The translations under genes and the position numbers were made by a program. This document shows positions 15,950 to 22,382 of a DNA stretch of 22,382 nucleotides, one piece after another. The first letter of the stretch is position 1. Each line of letters starts with the position of its first letter. This DNA is from DASRTE01 sp035656095 (GTDB taxonomy: Bacteria > Actinomycetota > Actinomycetes > Jiangellales > Jiangellaceae): positions 1 through 22,382 of the forward strand of contig DASRTE010000141.1 in assembly GCA_035656095.1 (NCBI GenBank). Direction: 5' to 3'. A model generated the notes under the pieces. The model had not been told where the DNA came from and ran no database searches. It saw only the letters and a program-made list of their open reading frames with translations.

Positions 15950-16798
15950 GTGGCAGGCCTGGCGTACGAATGGATCTGGATACTGACCGACTACGGCCGG
16001 GGCGACGGCTTCGCCGCCACATGCCGAGGGGTGGTCGCCGGGATCGCGCCAACGGTCCGCATGGCCGACATCACTCACGACGTGCCCGCAGGCGATGTCC
16101 GGCACGGCGCCGTCGTCCTGGCCCAGACCGTTCCCTACCTGCCGCCGTCGGTCGTGGTCGCGGTGGTCGATCCCGGTGTGGGCGGTTCACGGCGGGGGCT
16201 TGCGCTGGCGGCGGGTGCGTCGATCCTGGTCGGGCCGGACAACGGGCTGCTCCTGTGGGCCGCCGATGCGCTCGGCGGTGTCACGGCGGCGGTCGAGCCG
16301 TCCGACCCCGCGTACCACCTCCCCCGCCCCGCCCACACCTTCCACGGGCGCGACGTCTTCGCACCGGTGGCTGCGCACCTGGCGGTCGGGGTGGCGCTGA
16401 GTGCGCTCGGGTCGGCCCTCGCCGTCGACGACCTCGCCCGCCTTCCGGCGCCGCGCGTGGACATCCGCGCCGGCGTCCTCGAGACCGAGGTCCTGGCCGT
16501 CGACCGCTTCGGGAACGTCCAGCTCGCCGCCACGGTCGCCGACCTGGAGGCGGCGGGACTGGCCGGGGGTCCGGTCGAGGTGGCAGCCGGGGACCGGGCC
16601 TATGCTGTCGTGCTCGCCTCCACGTTCGGCGACGTGGCAGCCGGCGACCTCGTCGTGTTCGTCGACTCGGCGGGCCACATCGCGATCGCCGTCAACGGGG
16701 GCGCGGCCGCGACCGAACTCGAGCTCTCCGCCGGCGATGACGTCCGGGTCACGCGGGTGCCGGAGCCGCCTGCGGCGCCTTCGTGGAGCGCGTCGTAG
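15950..16798 (+). CDS. SAM hydroxide adenosyltransferase (DUF62)
   Basis: Predicted to split S-adenosylmethionine with water into adenosine and methionine, the reaction of the chlorinase/fluorinase-related DUF62 hydrolases. The 282-residue protein has all family motifs: TDYGRGDGF (Asp14), ADITHDVPAGDVRHGA, VVDPGVGGSRR (Arg81/82), GPDNGLL, TFHGRDVF (His132) and AVDRFGNVQLA. The Asp-Arg-His set proposed for activating water appears present. The GTG at 15950 follows the csoR stop by 12 bases, with GGAGGC in that gap, so the two are likely one operon and could share copper control. The 3' end overlaps the oppositely oriented ligase gene by 199 bases. Confidence 0.9.
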   Translation: MAGLAYEWIWILTDYGRGDGFAATCRGVVAGIAPTVRMADITHDVPAGDVRHGAVVLAQTVPYLPPSVVVAVVDPGVGGSRRGLALAAGASILVGPDNGLLLWAADALGGVTAAVEPSDPAYHLPRPAHTFHGRDVFAPVAAHLAVGVALSALGSALAVDDLARLPAPRVDIRAGVLETEVLAVDRFGNVQLAATVADLEAAGLAGGPVEVAAGDRAYAVVLASTFGDVAAGDLVVFVDSAGHIAIAVNGGAAATELELSAGDDVRVTRVPEPPAAPSWSAS

Positions 16799-17877
16799 AT
16801 CCGGTCGCGCAGGGCGTTGGCCTGGCCGGCGGTCAGGGTGCGGTCGGTCGGGCGCAGGACGATCCGGAGCAGGACGTTGTCCTGCCCCGGCCGGATGCCG
16901 AGGCGATCCCGGGCCGGCCCGGGAAGGGCGGCATACGGTGTCGTGGACAGGACGGTGACCTCCTCCACCAGGTCGGCGTCCGGCCCGAGCGTCTCCCGCA
17001 CGCGGTCGCCGAGGGTCTCCGCGTCGGCGCCGGCCGCGACCGCCACCGACACGTCGCGCCGAGCGGGCGGTAGGTCGGACACCGGGCGGTACGGCGCGAG
17101 GTCGAGCATCTGGGCCGACACCCGGGGATCGGTCGAGCGCAGCAGCCGGATGTCGGGCACACCGGTGCGGAGCATCAGCACGCGGTCGAGCCCCATGCCG
17201 AGGGCAAGGCCGCTCCATCGCTCGGCGTCGACACCCGCGTTGCTCAGGACGTGGGGAGCTGCGAGTCCACACTCGGCGATCTCGACCGGGCGGCCGGCGT
17301 CGATGACGTCGATCTGGCGCCCTCCCACCGTGTACGGGTGCTCGGCCGCGGTCCACCTCCAGTGCCCGCCCGGCAGGACCGCCGCCAGCAGGCGGCTCAC
17401 CATGTCGGCAAGGTCCGAGCGGTCGAGGCGGCGCCCGTCGCGGCGGAGCATCCACAGGTCCAGTTGGTGCGGCGTGCCGGTATGCAGACGATCGATGGCG
17501 TCCCGCCGGTGGCAGATGCCGGGCAGCACGAGCAGGACCTCGGCGGATGCGTCGGCGTCGGCGGCCAGGCGCCGCAAGGCGGACGGGATGCCGGCAGAGG
17601 TGTGGCTGCGCAACACGCAGGTGTCGCTGACGTAGCGCGTGTAGCGCGCAACGCGGGCGACAGCGTCCGGGGCGTAACCGAGGAGGTCGTAGTTGTCCTG
17701 GACGGGGACGACAGGACGACTGCGCTCGAGGCGGACCTGGACCCCGTCCCGGGTGAGAGCACGCACGGCCTCCTCGACGAGGATCTGCAGCGCATGCGGG
17801 CCCTGAGCCGGATCGGTGAGGTCACGCGTGGACAGTGCGGCGACCAGGACATCGGTCGAGACAGGTGTGGTGGACAT
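16600..17877 (-). CDS. Stand-alone PheRS-like ligase with FDX-ACB domain, substrate unknown
   Basis: Class II synthetase-fold enzyme related to the phenylalanyl-tRNA synthetase alpha subunit. Visible core: LRSHTSAGIP (His92-Ser94), motif 2 CHRRDAIDRLHTGTPHQ (122-138), VEIAECGLAAPHVL, and motif 3 GMGLDR (227-232) then VPDIRLL. A ferredoxin-fold anticodon-binding domain follows (about 262-366). The layout is that of mitochondrial monomeric PheRS, not bacterial PheST. The motif normally FAFG, whose two Phe contact phenylalanine, reads LALG (Leu224, Leu226). Residues 367-425 are antisense to the SAM hydrolase gene and look like non-domain sequence. GGAAGG sits seven bases before the ATG. I recall such actinobacterial paralogues being labelled a PheS-related ligase of unknown role; the amino acid and acceptor are unknown. 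Confidence 0.82.
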   Translation of the reverse strand: MSTTPVSTDVLVAALSTRDLTDPAQGPHALQILVEEAVRALTRDGVQVRLERSRPVVPVQDNYDLLGYAPDAVARVARYTRYVSDTCVLRSHTSAGIPSALRRLAADADASAEVLLVLPGICHRRDAIDRLHTGTPHQLDLWMLRRDGRRLDRSDLADMVSRLLAAVLPGGHWRWTAAEHPYTVGGRQIDVIDAGRPVEIAECGLAAPHVLSNAGVDAERWSGLALGMGLDRVLMLRTGVPDIRLLRSTDPRVSAQMLDLAPYRPVSDLPPARRDVSVAVAAGADAETLGDRVRETLGPDADLVEEVTVLSTTPYAALPGPARDRLGIRPGQDNVLLRIVLRPTDRTLTAGQANALRDRIYDALHEGAAGGSGTRVTRTSSPAESSSSVAAAPPLTAIAMWPAESTNTTRSPAATSPNVEASTTA

Positions 17878-17941
17878 GACCGGGCCTTCCGAGGAGTCGG
17901 GACGTGGGACGTTCTCCCCCGGCCGGTCGTCCGCGCGGAAG

Positions 17942-18006
17942 GGTCAGGCGTGCAGGCCCTCCGGGCGGCGGACGTTCGCCGACCGGGGGCAGCCGAAGCG
18001 CTGACC
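17942..18006 (-). ncRNA. Possible structured leader upstream of the PheRS-like ligase
   Basis: On the reverse strand GGTCAG (18006-18001) can pair with CTGACC (17947-17942). Inside lies a 12-pair stem between 17989-17977 and 17970-17957 with one mismatch, one bulge and a six-base loop, and a smaller CAGC/GCTG hairpin with a GCTTCG loop. It occupies the 139-base gap before the ligase gene. GC-rich DNA forms stems easily, so this is a candidate only. Confidence 0.35.
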
Positions 18007-18012
18007 TGTCAC
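17944..18012 (-). other. 22-codon reading frame upstream of the ligase
   Basis: A GTG at 18012-18010, four bases past the XdhC-like stop, opens 22 codons to a TGA at 17944. The product is basic with one Cys and ends RRPEGLHA. GAGG is only two bases from the GTG, too close for a normal binding site. It could be a leader peptide for the ligase gene or chance; it overlaps the possible leader structure. Confidence 0.25.
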
Positions 18013-18016
18013 ACCC

Positions 18017-18562
18017 TCAGCCTAGCCGGGCGACCGGCGCGGCGTCGAAGTCGAATCCGCCGGCGCGTCCCGCCCGGTCCGCCAGCAGGCCGGCCAGTGT
18101 GGCGACGGCGATCTCGGCGGGCGTCCTGGATCCGATGTTCAGACCGATCGGCCGGTGCACCCTGGCGATCTCGGCCGGCTCGACGCCGAGCTCGCGAAGT
18201 GCGTCGACGTGGGGACCGGCACGGCGCGGTGACCCCATCACCCCTATCCAGCGTGCGGGCTGCGCGAGCACGTCGCGTAGCACCGCTCCGAGCTCGGCCC
18301 GGTGGTGGTCGGTGAGGACCACGTCGGTCGAGGGGTCGATGCCGGCCTCGTCGACTGCGGTGACGACTGTGGTGCCGGCATCCACGACCGGGTCGGGTGC
18401 AGGATCGATCAACACCGTTGCGTAGCCCAGGTGGCCTCCGAAGTGGAGCAGGTGGCCGGCCACCGGGGACGCGAAGACGACGACCAGACGCCGACTCTCG
18501 CCGTCGGCAGGCGGCGCGCCGTGTGCCACCGCGCAGGCCGCGTCGTCCGCGGTCGTTCCCAC
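18017..18562 (-). CDS. XdhC-like protein with only the C-terminal Rossmann domain
   Basis: XdhC proteins bind molybdenum cofactor and help load it into xanthine dehydrogenase-type enzymes. This 181-residue product matches only the C-terminal XdhC Rossmann part: HLGYATVLIDPAP, STDVVLTDHHRAELGAVLRDVL, ARWIGVMGSPRRAGPHVDALRELG, and the diagnostic IGLNIGSRTPAEIAVATLAGLL. The N-terminal CoxI-type domain with its conserved Cys is absent; the longer open frame upstream is antisense-like Arg-rich sequence overlapping the kinase gene. The GTG at 18562 lies 29 bases after the kinase stop, in the same orientation, so the pair may be co-transcribed. No molybdenum hydroxylase is present in the window, so the role is uncertain. 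Confidence 0.82.
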   Translation of the reverse strand: MGTTADDAACAVAHGAPPADGESRRLVVVFASPVAGHLLHFGGHLGYATVLIDPAPDPVVDAGTTVVTAVDEAGIDPSTDVVLTDHHRAELGAVLRDVLAQPARWIGVMGSPRRAGPHVDALRELGVEPAEIARVHRPIGLNIGSRTPAEIAVATLAGLLADRAGRAGGFDFDAAPVARLG

Positions 18563-18591
18563 CGGCCCACCGTACCGACGGGGAGCGGTCG

Positions 18592-19533
18592 TTACGAGAC
18601 CGCTGCAACCTCGGCGGCGGTGGGTGGGTCGGCGCCACGGCGGGCGCAGGTGAGCCCGGCGACGAGAGTGGCTCGTTCGACCACCGCCCGCAGGGTGGCG
18701 TCGGTGCACCCGCCGAGGCGGTCCCGTGCATCGCCGCCGAGCAGGTCGTACCGTCTCAGCCCATCGACCAGGCCGGCGGTGAACGCGTCGCCCGCCCCGA
18801 CCGTGTCGACGACGTCGATGGGAAGGGTCGGAACATCCACCCGCGCTCCGTCGAGCGTCTGCGCCAACGCACCGGCGGCGCCCCGGGTCAGGACGACGAG
18901 CTTCGGGCCGAGGTCCAGCCACCGCGCGGCCACGTCGGCCGGGTTCTCGTCCGGAGCCACCCAGGCCAGGTCCTCGTCGCTGACCTTCACGACGTCGGCG
19001 ACGACGATCTGTGCCTCGAGCCGGCGCCGGGCAGCGGCCCGCTCTCCGAGCAGCGCCGGGCGCAGGTTGGGATCGAGGACGACGCTGACGCCGGCGGCGG
19101 CTGTACGGCGCATCAGGTCGGTGATGGCCGTGGCGCCGGGCTCGAGCGCGACGGCCAGCGAGCCGGTGCAGAAGGCGATGGTCCCGGCCGGAAGTGACAC
19201 CGGCAGCTCCGCCGGCGACCAGCCCCAGTCGGCGGTCCCGTCGACATAGAAGTCGTACGCCGCGCGGCCGTCGGCGTCGAGCGAGACGACGGCGAGCGTC
19301 GCGGGCTCGGACGTGTCGACAGCGAGGTCGAGACCGACGCCGTTGCTGGAGAGGTGCTCACGGATGATCCGGCCGAACCGGCCGGTTCCGAGGCGGGCGA
19401 GCATGTGCGTACGTACACCCAGGCGGGCCAGCCCGACCGCGACGTTGGCCGGCGATCCTCCGGGTACGGCGCGGAATCGTCCGTCGTCCTCGGCCACCAG
19501 ATCGACCAGGGCTTCACCCGCTACGACGATCAC
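18592..19533 (-). CDS. PfkB family carbohydrate kinase, fructokinase-like
   Basis: Predicted ribokinase-fold sugar kinase transferring phosphate from ATP to a sugar hydroxyl. Starting at the GTG at 19533 the protein has 313 residues, the usual size. It opens with the beta strand VIVVAGEALVDLV, then the first PfkB signature GGSPANVAVGLARLG (about 23-38), a middle GTADWGW, DPNLRP, and the second signature VDTVGAGDAFTAGLVDG with catalytic base Asp249. The overall pattern is closest to fructokinase-type members, but substrate cannot be fixed. A longer frame from 19635 would run into the divergent malic enzyme start and is rejected. There is no good ribosome binding site at 19533; TACCGT upstream could be a -10 for a leaderless message. 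Confidence 0.87.
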   Translation of the reverse strand: MIVVAGEALVDLVAEDDGRFRAVPGGSPANVAVGLARLGVRTHMLARLGTGRFGRIIREHLSSNGVGLDLAVDTSEPATLAVVSLDADGRAAYDFYVDGTADWGWSPAELPVSLPAGTIAFCTGSLAVALEPGATAITDLMRRTAAAGVSVVLDPNLRPALLGERAAARRRLEAQIVVADVVKVSDEDLAWVAPDENPADVAARWLDLGPKLVVLTRGAAGALAQTLDGARVDVPTLPIDVVDTVGAGDAFTAGLVDGLRRYDLLGGDARDRLGGCTDATLRAVVERATLVAGLTCARRGADPPTAAEVAAVS

Positions 19534-19615
19534 GTCGACACGGTAGAGCCTGGCGGTACCGTGGAGCGGCGTGGGGGTGGGACGATCCGTGGCGTCACCA
19601 CTACGCATCCCGGCG

Positions 19616-19621
19616 AAGGAG
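19616..19621 (+). promoter_or_regulatory. Ribosome binding site that fixes the malic enzyme start
   Basis: AAGGAG lies six bases before the GTG at 19628. It selects that codon over the ATG-like opening at 19571, whose extra 19 residues are not part of the ACT domain. Confidence 0.75.
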
Positions 19622-19627
19622 TCGGCT

Positions 19628-21061
19628 GTGGCCACCGTTCCCAGCGTGTCTTATTCGATCACCGTGCGGCTCGAGGTCCCCGCAGGCGGCACAGCGGTCA
19701 GTCAGCTCACCGCCGTGGTCGAGAAGGCCGGCGGGATGGTGACCGGCCTGGACGTCACCGGGTCGGGGCAGGGACGGATCCAGGTCGACGTCACCTGCGC
19801 GGCCACGTCGACCGCTCATGCGGACGAGCTCGTCGACGCCCTGCGGACTGTGGACGGGGTCGTCATCAAGAAGGTGAGCGATCGCACCTTCTTGGTGCAC
19901 CTGGGCGGCAAGCTCGAGATCAGGTCCAAGGTGCCCATCCGCAACCGTGACGACCTCTCCCTCGTGTACACGCCGGGGGTGGCCCGAGTGTGCATGGCCA
20001 TCGCCGAGAACCCCGAGGACGCCCGGCGGCTGACGATCAAGCGAAACACGGTGGCCGTCGTGACCGACGGCTCGGCGGTACTGGGTCTGGGCAACCTCGG
20101 CGCGCTGGCCGCGCTCCCGGTGATGGAGGGCAAGGCGGCGCTGTTCAAGCGGTTCGGTGACATCGACGCATTCCCGATCTGTCTGGATACGCAGGACACC
20201 GATCAGATCGTCGAGATCGTCCGGGCGATCGCTCCGGTGTTCGCCGGCATCAACCTGGAGGACATCTCGTCGCCCCGGTGCTTCGAGGTCGAAGCACGAC
20301 TGCGCGAGTTGCTCGACATCCCCGTCTTCCACGACGACCAGCACGGCACCGCGATCGTCGTCCTGGCCGCGCTGTACAACGCGCTCAAGGTCGTCGGCAA
20401 GGACATCGGTACGGTCACCGTGACGATGTCAGGAGCGGGTGCCGCGGGCCGGGCGGTCGCCGACCTGCTGCTGGAAGCCGGTGTGGGCGACATCGTCGCC
20501 GCCGACCGTGCCGGCGTGATTCACGCCGGCAGGGACAACTTGCACGGCGCCGCTGAGTGGTTCATCGAGCACACCAACCCGAGGGGTGTCACCGGCACGC
20601 TGCGCGACGCCCTGGTCGGTGCCGACGTGTTCATCGGCGTCTCCGGACCCAACATCCTCACCGGCGACGACATCGCGACGATGGCGGACGGCGCCGTGGT
20701 GTTCGCGCTGGCCAATCCCGATCCCGAGGTCGATCCGGTCGCGGCCGCCAGGCACGCGAGCGTGGTCGCGACCGGTCGCAGCGACTACCCCAACCAGATC
20801 AACAACGTGCTGGCGTTTCCCGGCGTCTTCCGGGGCCTGCTCGACGCGCACAGCCGGACGATCACCACCGAGATGCTGCTCGCTGCCGCCCGGGCGCTCG
20901 CCGGGACGGTGAGCGACGACGAACTGAACGCCGCGTACATCGTGCCGAGCGTGTTCCATCCCGGTGTCACCGAGGCTGTGGCGGCAGCCGTCCACGACAG
21001 CGTCGACGCCGTTCGGCGTCACGCGGAGGAGACCGGCGAGATACCCGTTCGCGCGGTCTGA
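19628..21061 (+). CDS. NAD(P)-dependent malic enzyme with N-terminal ACT domain
   Basis: Oxidatively decarboxylates malate to pyruvate, linking the TCA cycle to pyruvate supply. The 477-residue protein begins with an ACT domain (about 1-85; SYSITVRLEVP, then a DVTCAATSTAHADELVDAL helix), which binds small effectors such as amino acids in other proteins. The catalytic part has YTPGVA with Tyr114, VTDGSAVLGLGNLG, MEGKAALFK with Lys169, INLEDISSPRCFE, PVFHDDQHGTAI with metal-binding acids, the dinucleotide loop GAGAAG (269-274), and SDYPNQINNVLAFPGVFRG. It is divergent from the kinase gene with 94 bases between starts. NAD or NADP preference is not decided from sequence; allosteric control through the ACT domain is inferred. 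Confidence 0.94.
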   Translation: MATVPSVSYSITVRLEVPAGGTAVSQLTAVVEKAGGMVTGLDVTGSGQGRIQVDVTCAATSTAHADELVDALRTVDGVVIKKVSDRTFLVHLGGKLEIRSKVPIRNRDDLSLVYTPGVARVCMAIAENPEDARRLTIKRNTVAVVTDGSAVLGLGNLGALAALPVMEGKAALFKRFGDIDAFPICLDTQDTDQIVEIVRAIAPVFAGINLEDISSPRCFEVEARLRELLDIPVFHDDQHGTAIVVLAALYNALKVVGKDIGTVTVTMSGAGAAGRAVADLLLEAGVGDIVAADRAGVIHAGRDNLHGAAEWFIEHTNPRGVTGTLRDALVGADVFIGVSGPNILTGDDIATMADGAVVFALANPDPEVDPVAAARHASVVATGRSDYPNQINNVLAFPGVFRGLLDAHSRTITTEMLLAAARALAGTVSDDELNAAYIVPSVFHPGVTEAVAAAVHDSVDAVRRHAEETGEIPVRAV

Positions 21062-21250
21062 CGGCGCACGGTGTAGCGGCCGGCAAGCTCGGCGCCGATC
21101 CGCGCCAGCTCGGCCTGGACGGATCGCGGTTCGACCACCTCGATCATCGTTCCCCAGCCGGCGAGGTTCCGGGCGATGTCCAACGGGGTCGGTGCGCCGA
21201 GGTGGACCCGGGCACTGCCCGTCGTCGAGCTCGCCCTCGGTGTCAGAGCC
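21019..21250 (-). pseudogene. Remnant of a WYL-domain transcriptional regulator
   Basis: Reverse-strand translation of 21019-21240 gives a C-terminal WYL-regulator end: ARVHLGAPTPLDIARNLAGW, then GTMIEVVEPRSVQAELARIG and AELAGRY, ending at a TGA at 21019-21021. The W-G-x-x-I/V-E-V-x-E-P then LA-x-IG-x-ELA-x-RY pattern is the usual end of YafY-like regulators. There is no start codon at a sensible place. The HTH and first WYL halves are missing, since the iron-uptake promoter begins immediately beyond. The 3' 43 bases overlap the malic enzyme end. It is therefore a 5'-truncated remnant; a misread short gene is less likely. Confidence 0.6.
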
Positions 21251-21270
21251 GGACTACCCGGCGGCCTAGG

Positions 21271-21289
21271 CTAGGTAAGCCATGCCTAA
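21271..21289 (+). promoter_or_regulatory. IdeR/DtxR-type iron box
   Basis: On the reverse strand the 19 bases read TTAGGCATGGCTTACCTAG, matching the IdeR/DtxR consensus TTAGGTTAGGCTAACCTAA at 14 of 19 positions, including TTAGG and CCTA arms. It lies 43 bases before the iron-binding protein gene. It directly abuts a possible -10, so iron-bound repressor should block transcription. Confidence 0.8.
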
Positions 21290-21290
21290 G

Positions 21291-21296
21291 TACGAT
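21291..21296 (+). promoter_or_regulatory. Probable -10 element of the iron uptake operon
   Basis: TACGAT fits the TAnnnT -10 form and lies one base after the iron box, giving a start near 21303. No good -35 hexamer is visible, as is common for regulated actinobacterial promoters. Confidence 0.45.
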
Positions 21297-21332
21297 GCAG
21301 GACGTCCGAACCCCGACGTCCTGGAGATTCCG

Positions 21333-22361
21333 ATGCCTCACCGCCGGCTGCTCGCCGCGCTGCTGCCCGTGGCGGCACTCATCCTCGCCGCCTGCGGTGG
21401 CGGTGAGGAGGGCGGGCAGGGTGTGGACGAGTCCGAGCTGGTCGTCTACTCCGGCCGCCAGGAGGCGCTGGTCCAACCGATCATCGACGATTTCACCGAG
21501 GAGACCGGCATCGAGGTCTCTGTGCGCTACGGCAACACCGCACAGTTGGCCGCCCAGATCCTCGAGGAGGGCGACCGGACACCCGCGGACGTCTACTTCG
21601 CCCAGGACGGGGGCGCTCTCGGTGCCTTGACCAAGGCGGGGATGCTGGCTGAACTGCCGGACGGACTGCTCGACACCGTCGAACCGCGCTACCGAGCCGA
21701 CGACGGAACCTGGATCGGCACCAGCGGCCGGGCCCGCGTGATCGTGTACGACCCGGACCAGCTGACCGAGGACGAGGTCCCCGACAGCGTCTTCGAGCTC
21801 ACCGACCCGAGATGGAAGGGCAAGGTCGGAGTGGCCCCGAGCAACGCGTCGTTCGAGGCGTTCGTCACCGCGATACGGGTTCTCGAAGGCGATGACGTCG
21901 CCCGTGAGTGGCTCGACGGCATGGCAGCCAACGACGTCCAGCTCTTCGACAACAACGTGCTGATCCTCAACGCAGCCGAGGACGGGGTCGTCGCGCTGGG
22001 GCTGATCAACCACTACTACTGGTACGAGCAGGTGGCCGAGGAGGGCCTGGAGGCCGTTCCTGCCCGACTGAAGTTCCTGCCCGACGGGGATCCCGGCGCC
22101 CTGGTCAACGTGGCCGGCGTCGGCGTCCTGAGCGCCTCCGATCACGATGACGAGGCGGTCCGGTTCGCCGAGTACCTGCTGGGCGACAACGCGCAGACCT
22201 ACTTCGCGGAGGACACGAAGGAGTACCCGCTCGTCGACGGCGTCCCGATTGCCGAGAGCCTGCCACCTCTGGACTCACTGCAGATTCCCGACATCGATCT
22301 GTCCGACCTGGACACCCTGGAGGAGACCCTGCAGATGATCGAGGAGGCCGGGCTGACCTGA
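21333..22361 (+). CDS. Iron(III) ABC transporter substrate-binding lipoprotein
   Basis: Captures ferric iron outside the membrane and passes it to an ABC permease. The ATG at 21333 is chosen over 21282 because GGAG lies just before it and the product then starts with a lipoprotein signal (lipobox LILAAC, Cys21). The 342-residue protein has the FbpA/FutA pattern: ELVVYSGRQEALVQPIIDDF, DVYFAQDGGALGAL, WIGTSGRARVIVYDP, LTDPRWKGKVGVAPSNASF, and the iron-binding tyrosine pair in GLINHYYWYEQ. Upstream iron box and -10 indicate repression when iron is plentiful. Its stop overlaps the next start by one base (TGATG), so the permease gene follows in the same operon. Confidence 0.93.
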   Translation: MPHRRLLAALLPVAALILAACGGGEEGGQGVDESELVVYSGRQEALVQPIIDDFTEETGIEVSVRYGNTAQLAAQILEEGDRTPADVYFAQDGGALGALTKAGMLAELPDGLLDTVEPRYRADDGTWIGTSGRARVIVYDPDQLTEDEVPDSVFELTDPRWKGKVGVAPSNASFEAFVTAIRVLEGDDVAREWLDGMAANDVQLFDNNVLILNAAEDGVVALGLINHYYWYEQVAEEGLEAVPARLKFLPDGDPGALVNVAGVGVLSASDHDDEAVRFAEYLLGDNAQTYFAEDTKEYPLVDGVPIAESLPPLDSLQIPDIDLSDLDTLEETLQMIEEAGLT

Positions 22362-22382
22362 TGGCCGTTCCGACCCTCGTCC
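22361..22382 (+). CDS. Start of the next gene, probably the iron ABC permease (partial)
   Basis: An ATG at 22361 overlaps the preceding TGA by one base and opens MAVPTLV up to the window edge. GAGGAGG (22341-22347) is a plausible ribosome binding site. Identity is inferred only from the usual order binding protein, permease, ATPase. Confidence 0.5.

Noticed and set aside
17878..18016. T-box riboswitch before the PheRS-like ligase
   Set aside because: The conserved T-box sequence (AGGGTGGNACCGCG) is absent, so the possible structure is not a known T-box.

Overview
The window is 22.4 kb of high-GC DNA. Gene density, frequent GTG starts, an FtsEX operon with a linked M23 peptidase and smpB, an actinobacterial-style tmRNA, a CsoR-type regulator, an IdeR/DtxR-type iron box and a fragment of the actinobacterial 13E12 (DUF222)-HNH family all point to a chromosomal segment of an actinobacterium. 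The genus cannot be fixed from this sequence.

Left part (1-7280) is core chromosome: ftsE, ftsX, a secreted coiled-coil M23 peptidase, smpB and a DUF3048 lipoprotein run as one forward cluster. A long VLCAD-type acyl-CoA dehydrogenase faces it, with a palindromic operator-like site upstream of its start. The tmRNA gene ssrA lies next to that start. Its tag reads ADAKRTDFALAA, and its partner gene smpB is 3 kb away.

Middle part (7280-10970) is a decayed accessory strip. It holds a small membrane protein, a small secreted barrel-like protein, a REP-like hairpin cluster, a 13E12/HNH endonuclease fragment, a 77-residue unknown protein, and an MFS transporter pseudogene carrying at least four separate lesions.

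Right part (10970-22382) returns to intact genes: a MurJ/MviN family flippase, a DUF885 metallopeptidase-like protein, a second secreted M23 peptidase, a CsoR-type regulator with a near-ideal operator 10 bases before its start, a SAM hydroxide adenosyltransferase, a stand-alone PheRS-like ligase with changed substrate-pocket positions, a single-domain XdhC-like protein, a PfkB sugar kinase, an ACT-domain malic enzyme, a WYL-regulator remnant, and the start of an iron(III) ABC uptake operon under an IdeR/DtxR box.

The most interesting object is the ligase at 16600-17877. It has the whole PheRS alpha-subunit catalytic core plus a ferredoxin-fold anticodon-binding domain, as in mitochondrial monomeric PheRS. 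Both aromatic residues that normally contact phenylalanine are leucine. Its upstream region can fold into a strong stem structure and contains a 22-codon reading frame, and its 3' end runs about 200 bases antisense into the SAM-hydrolase gene.
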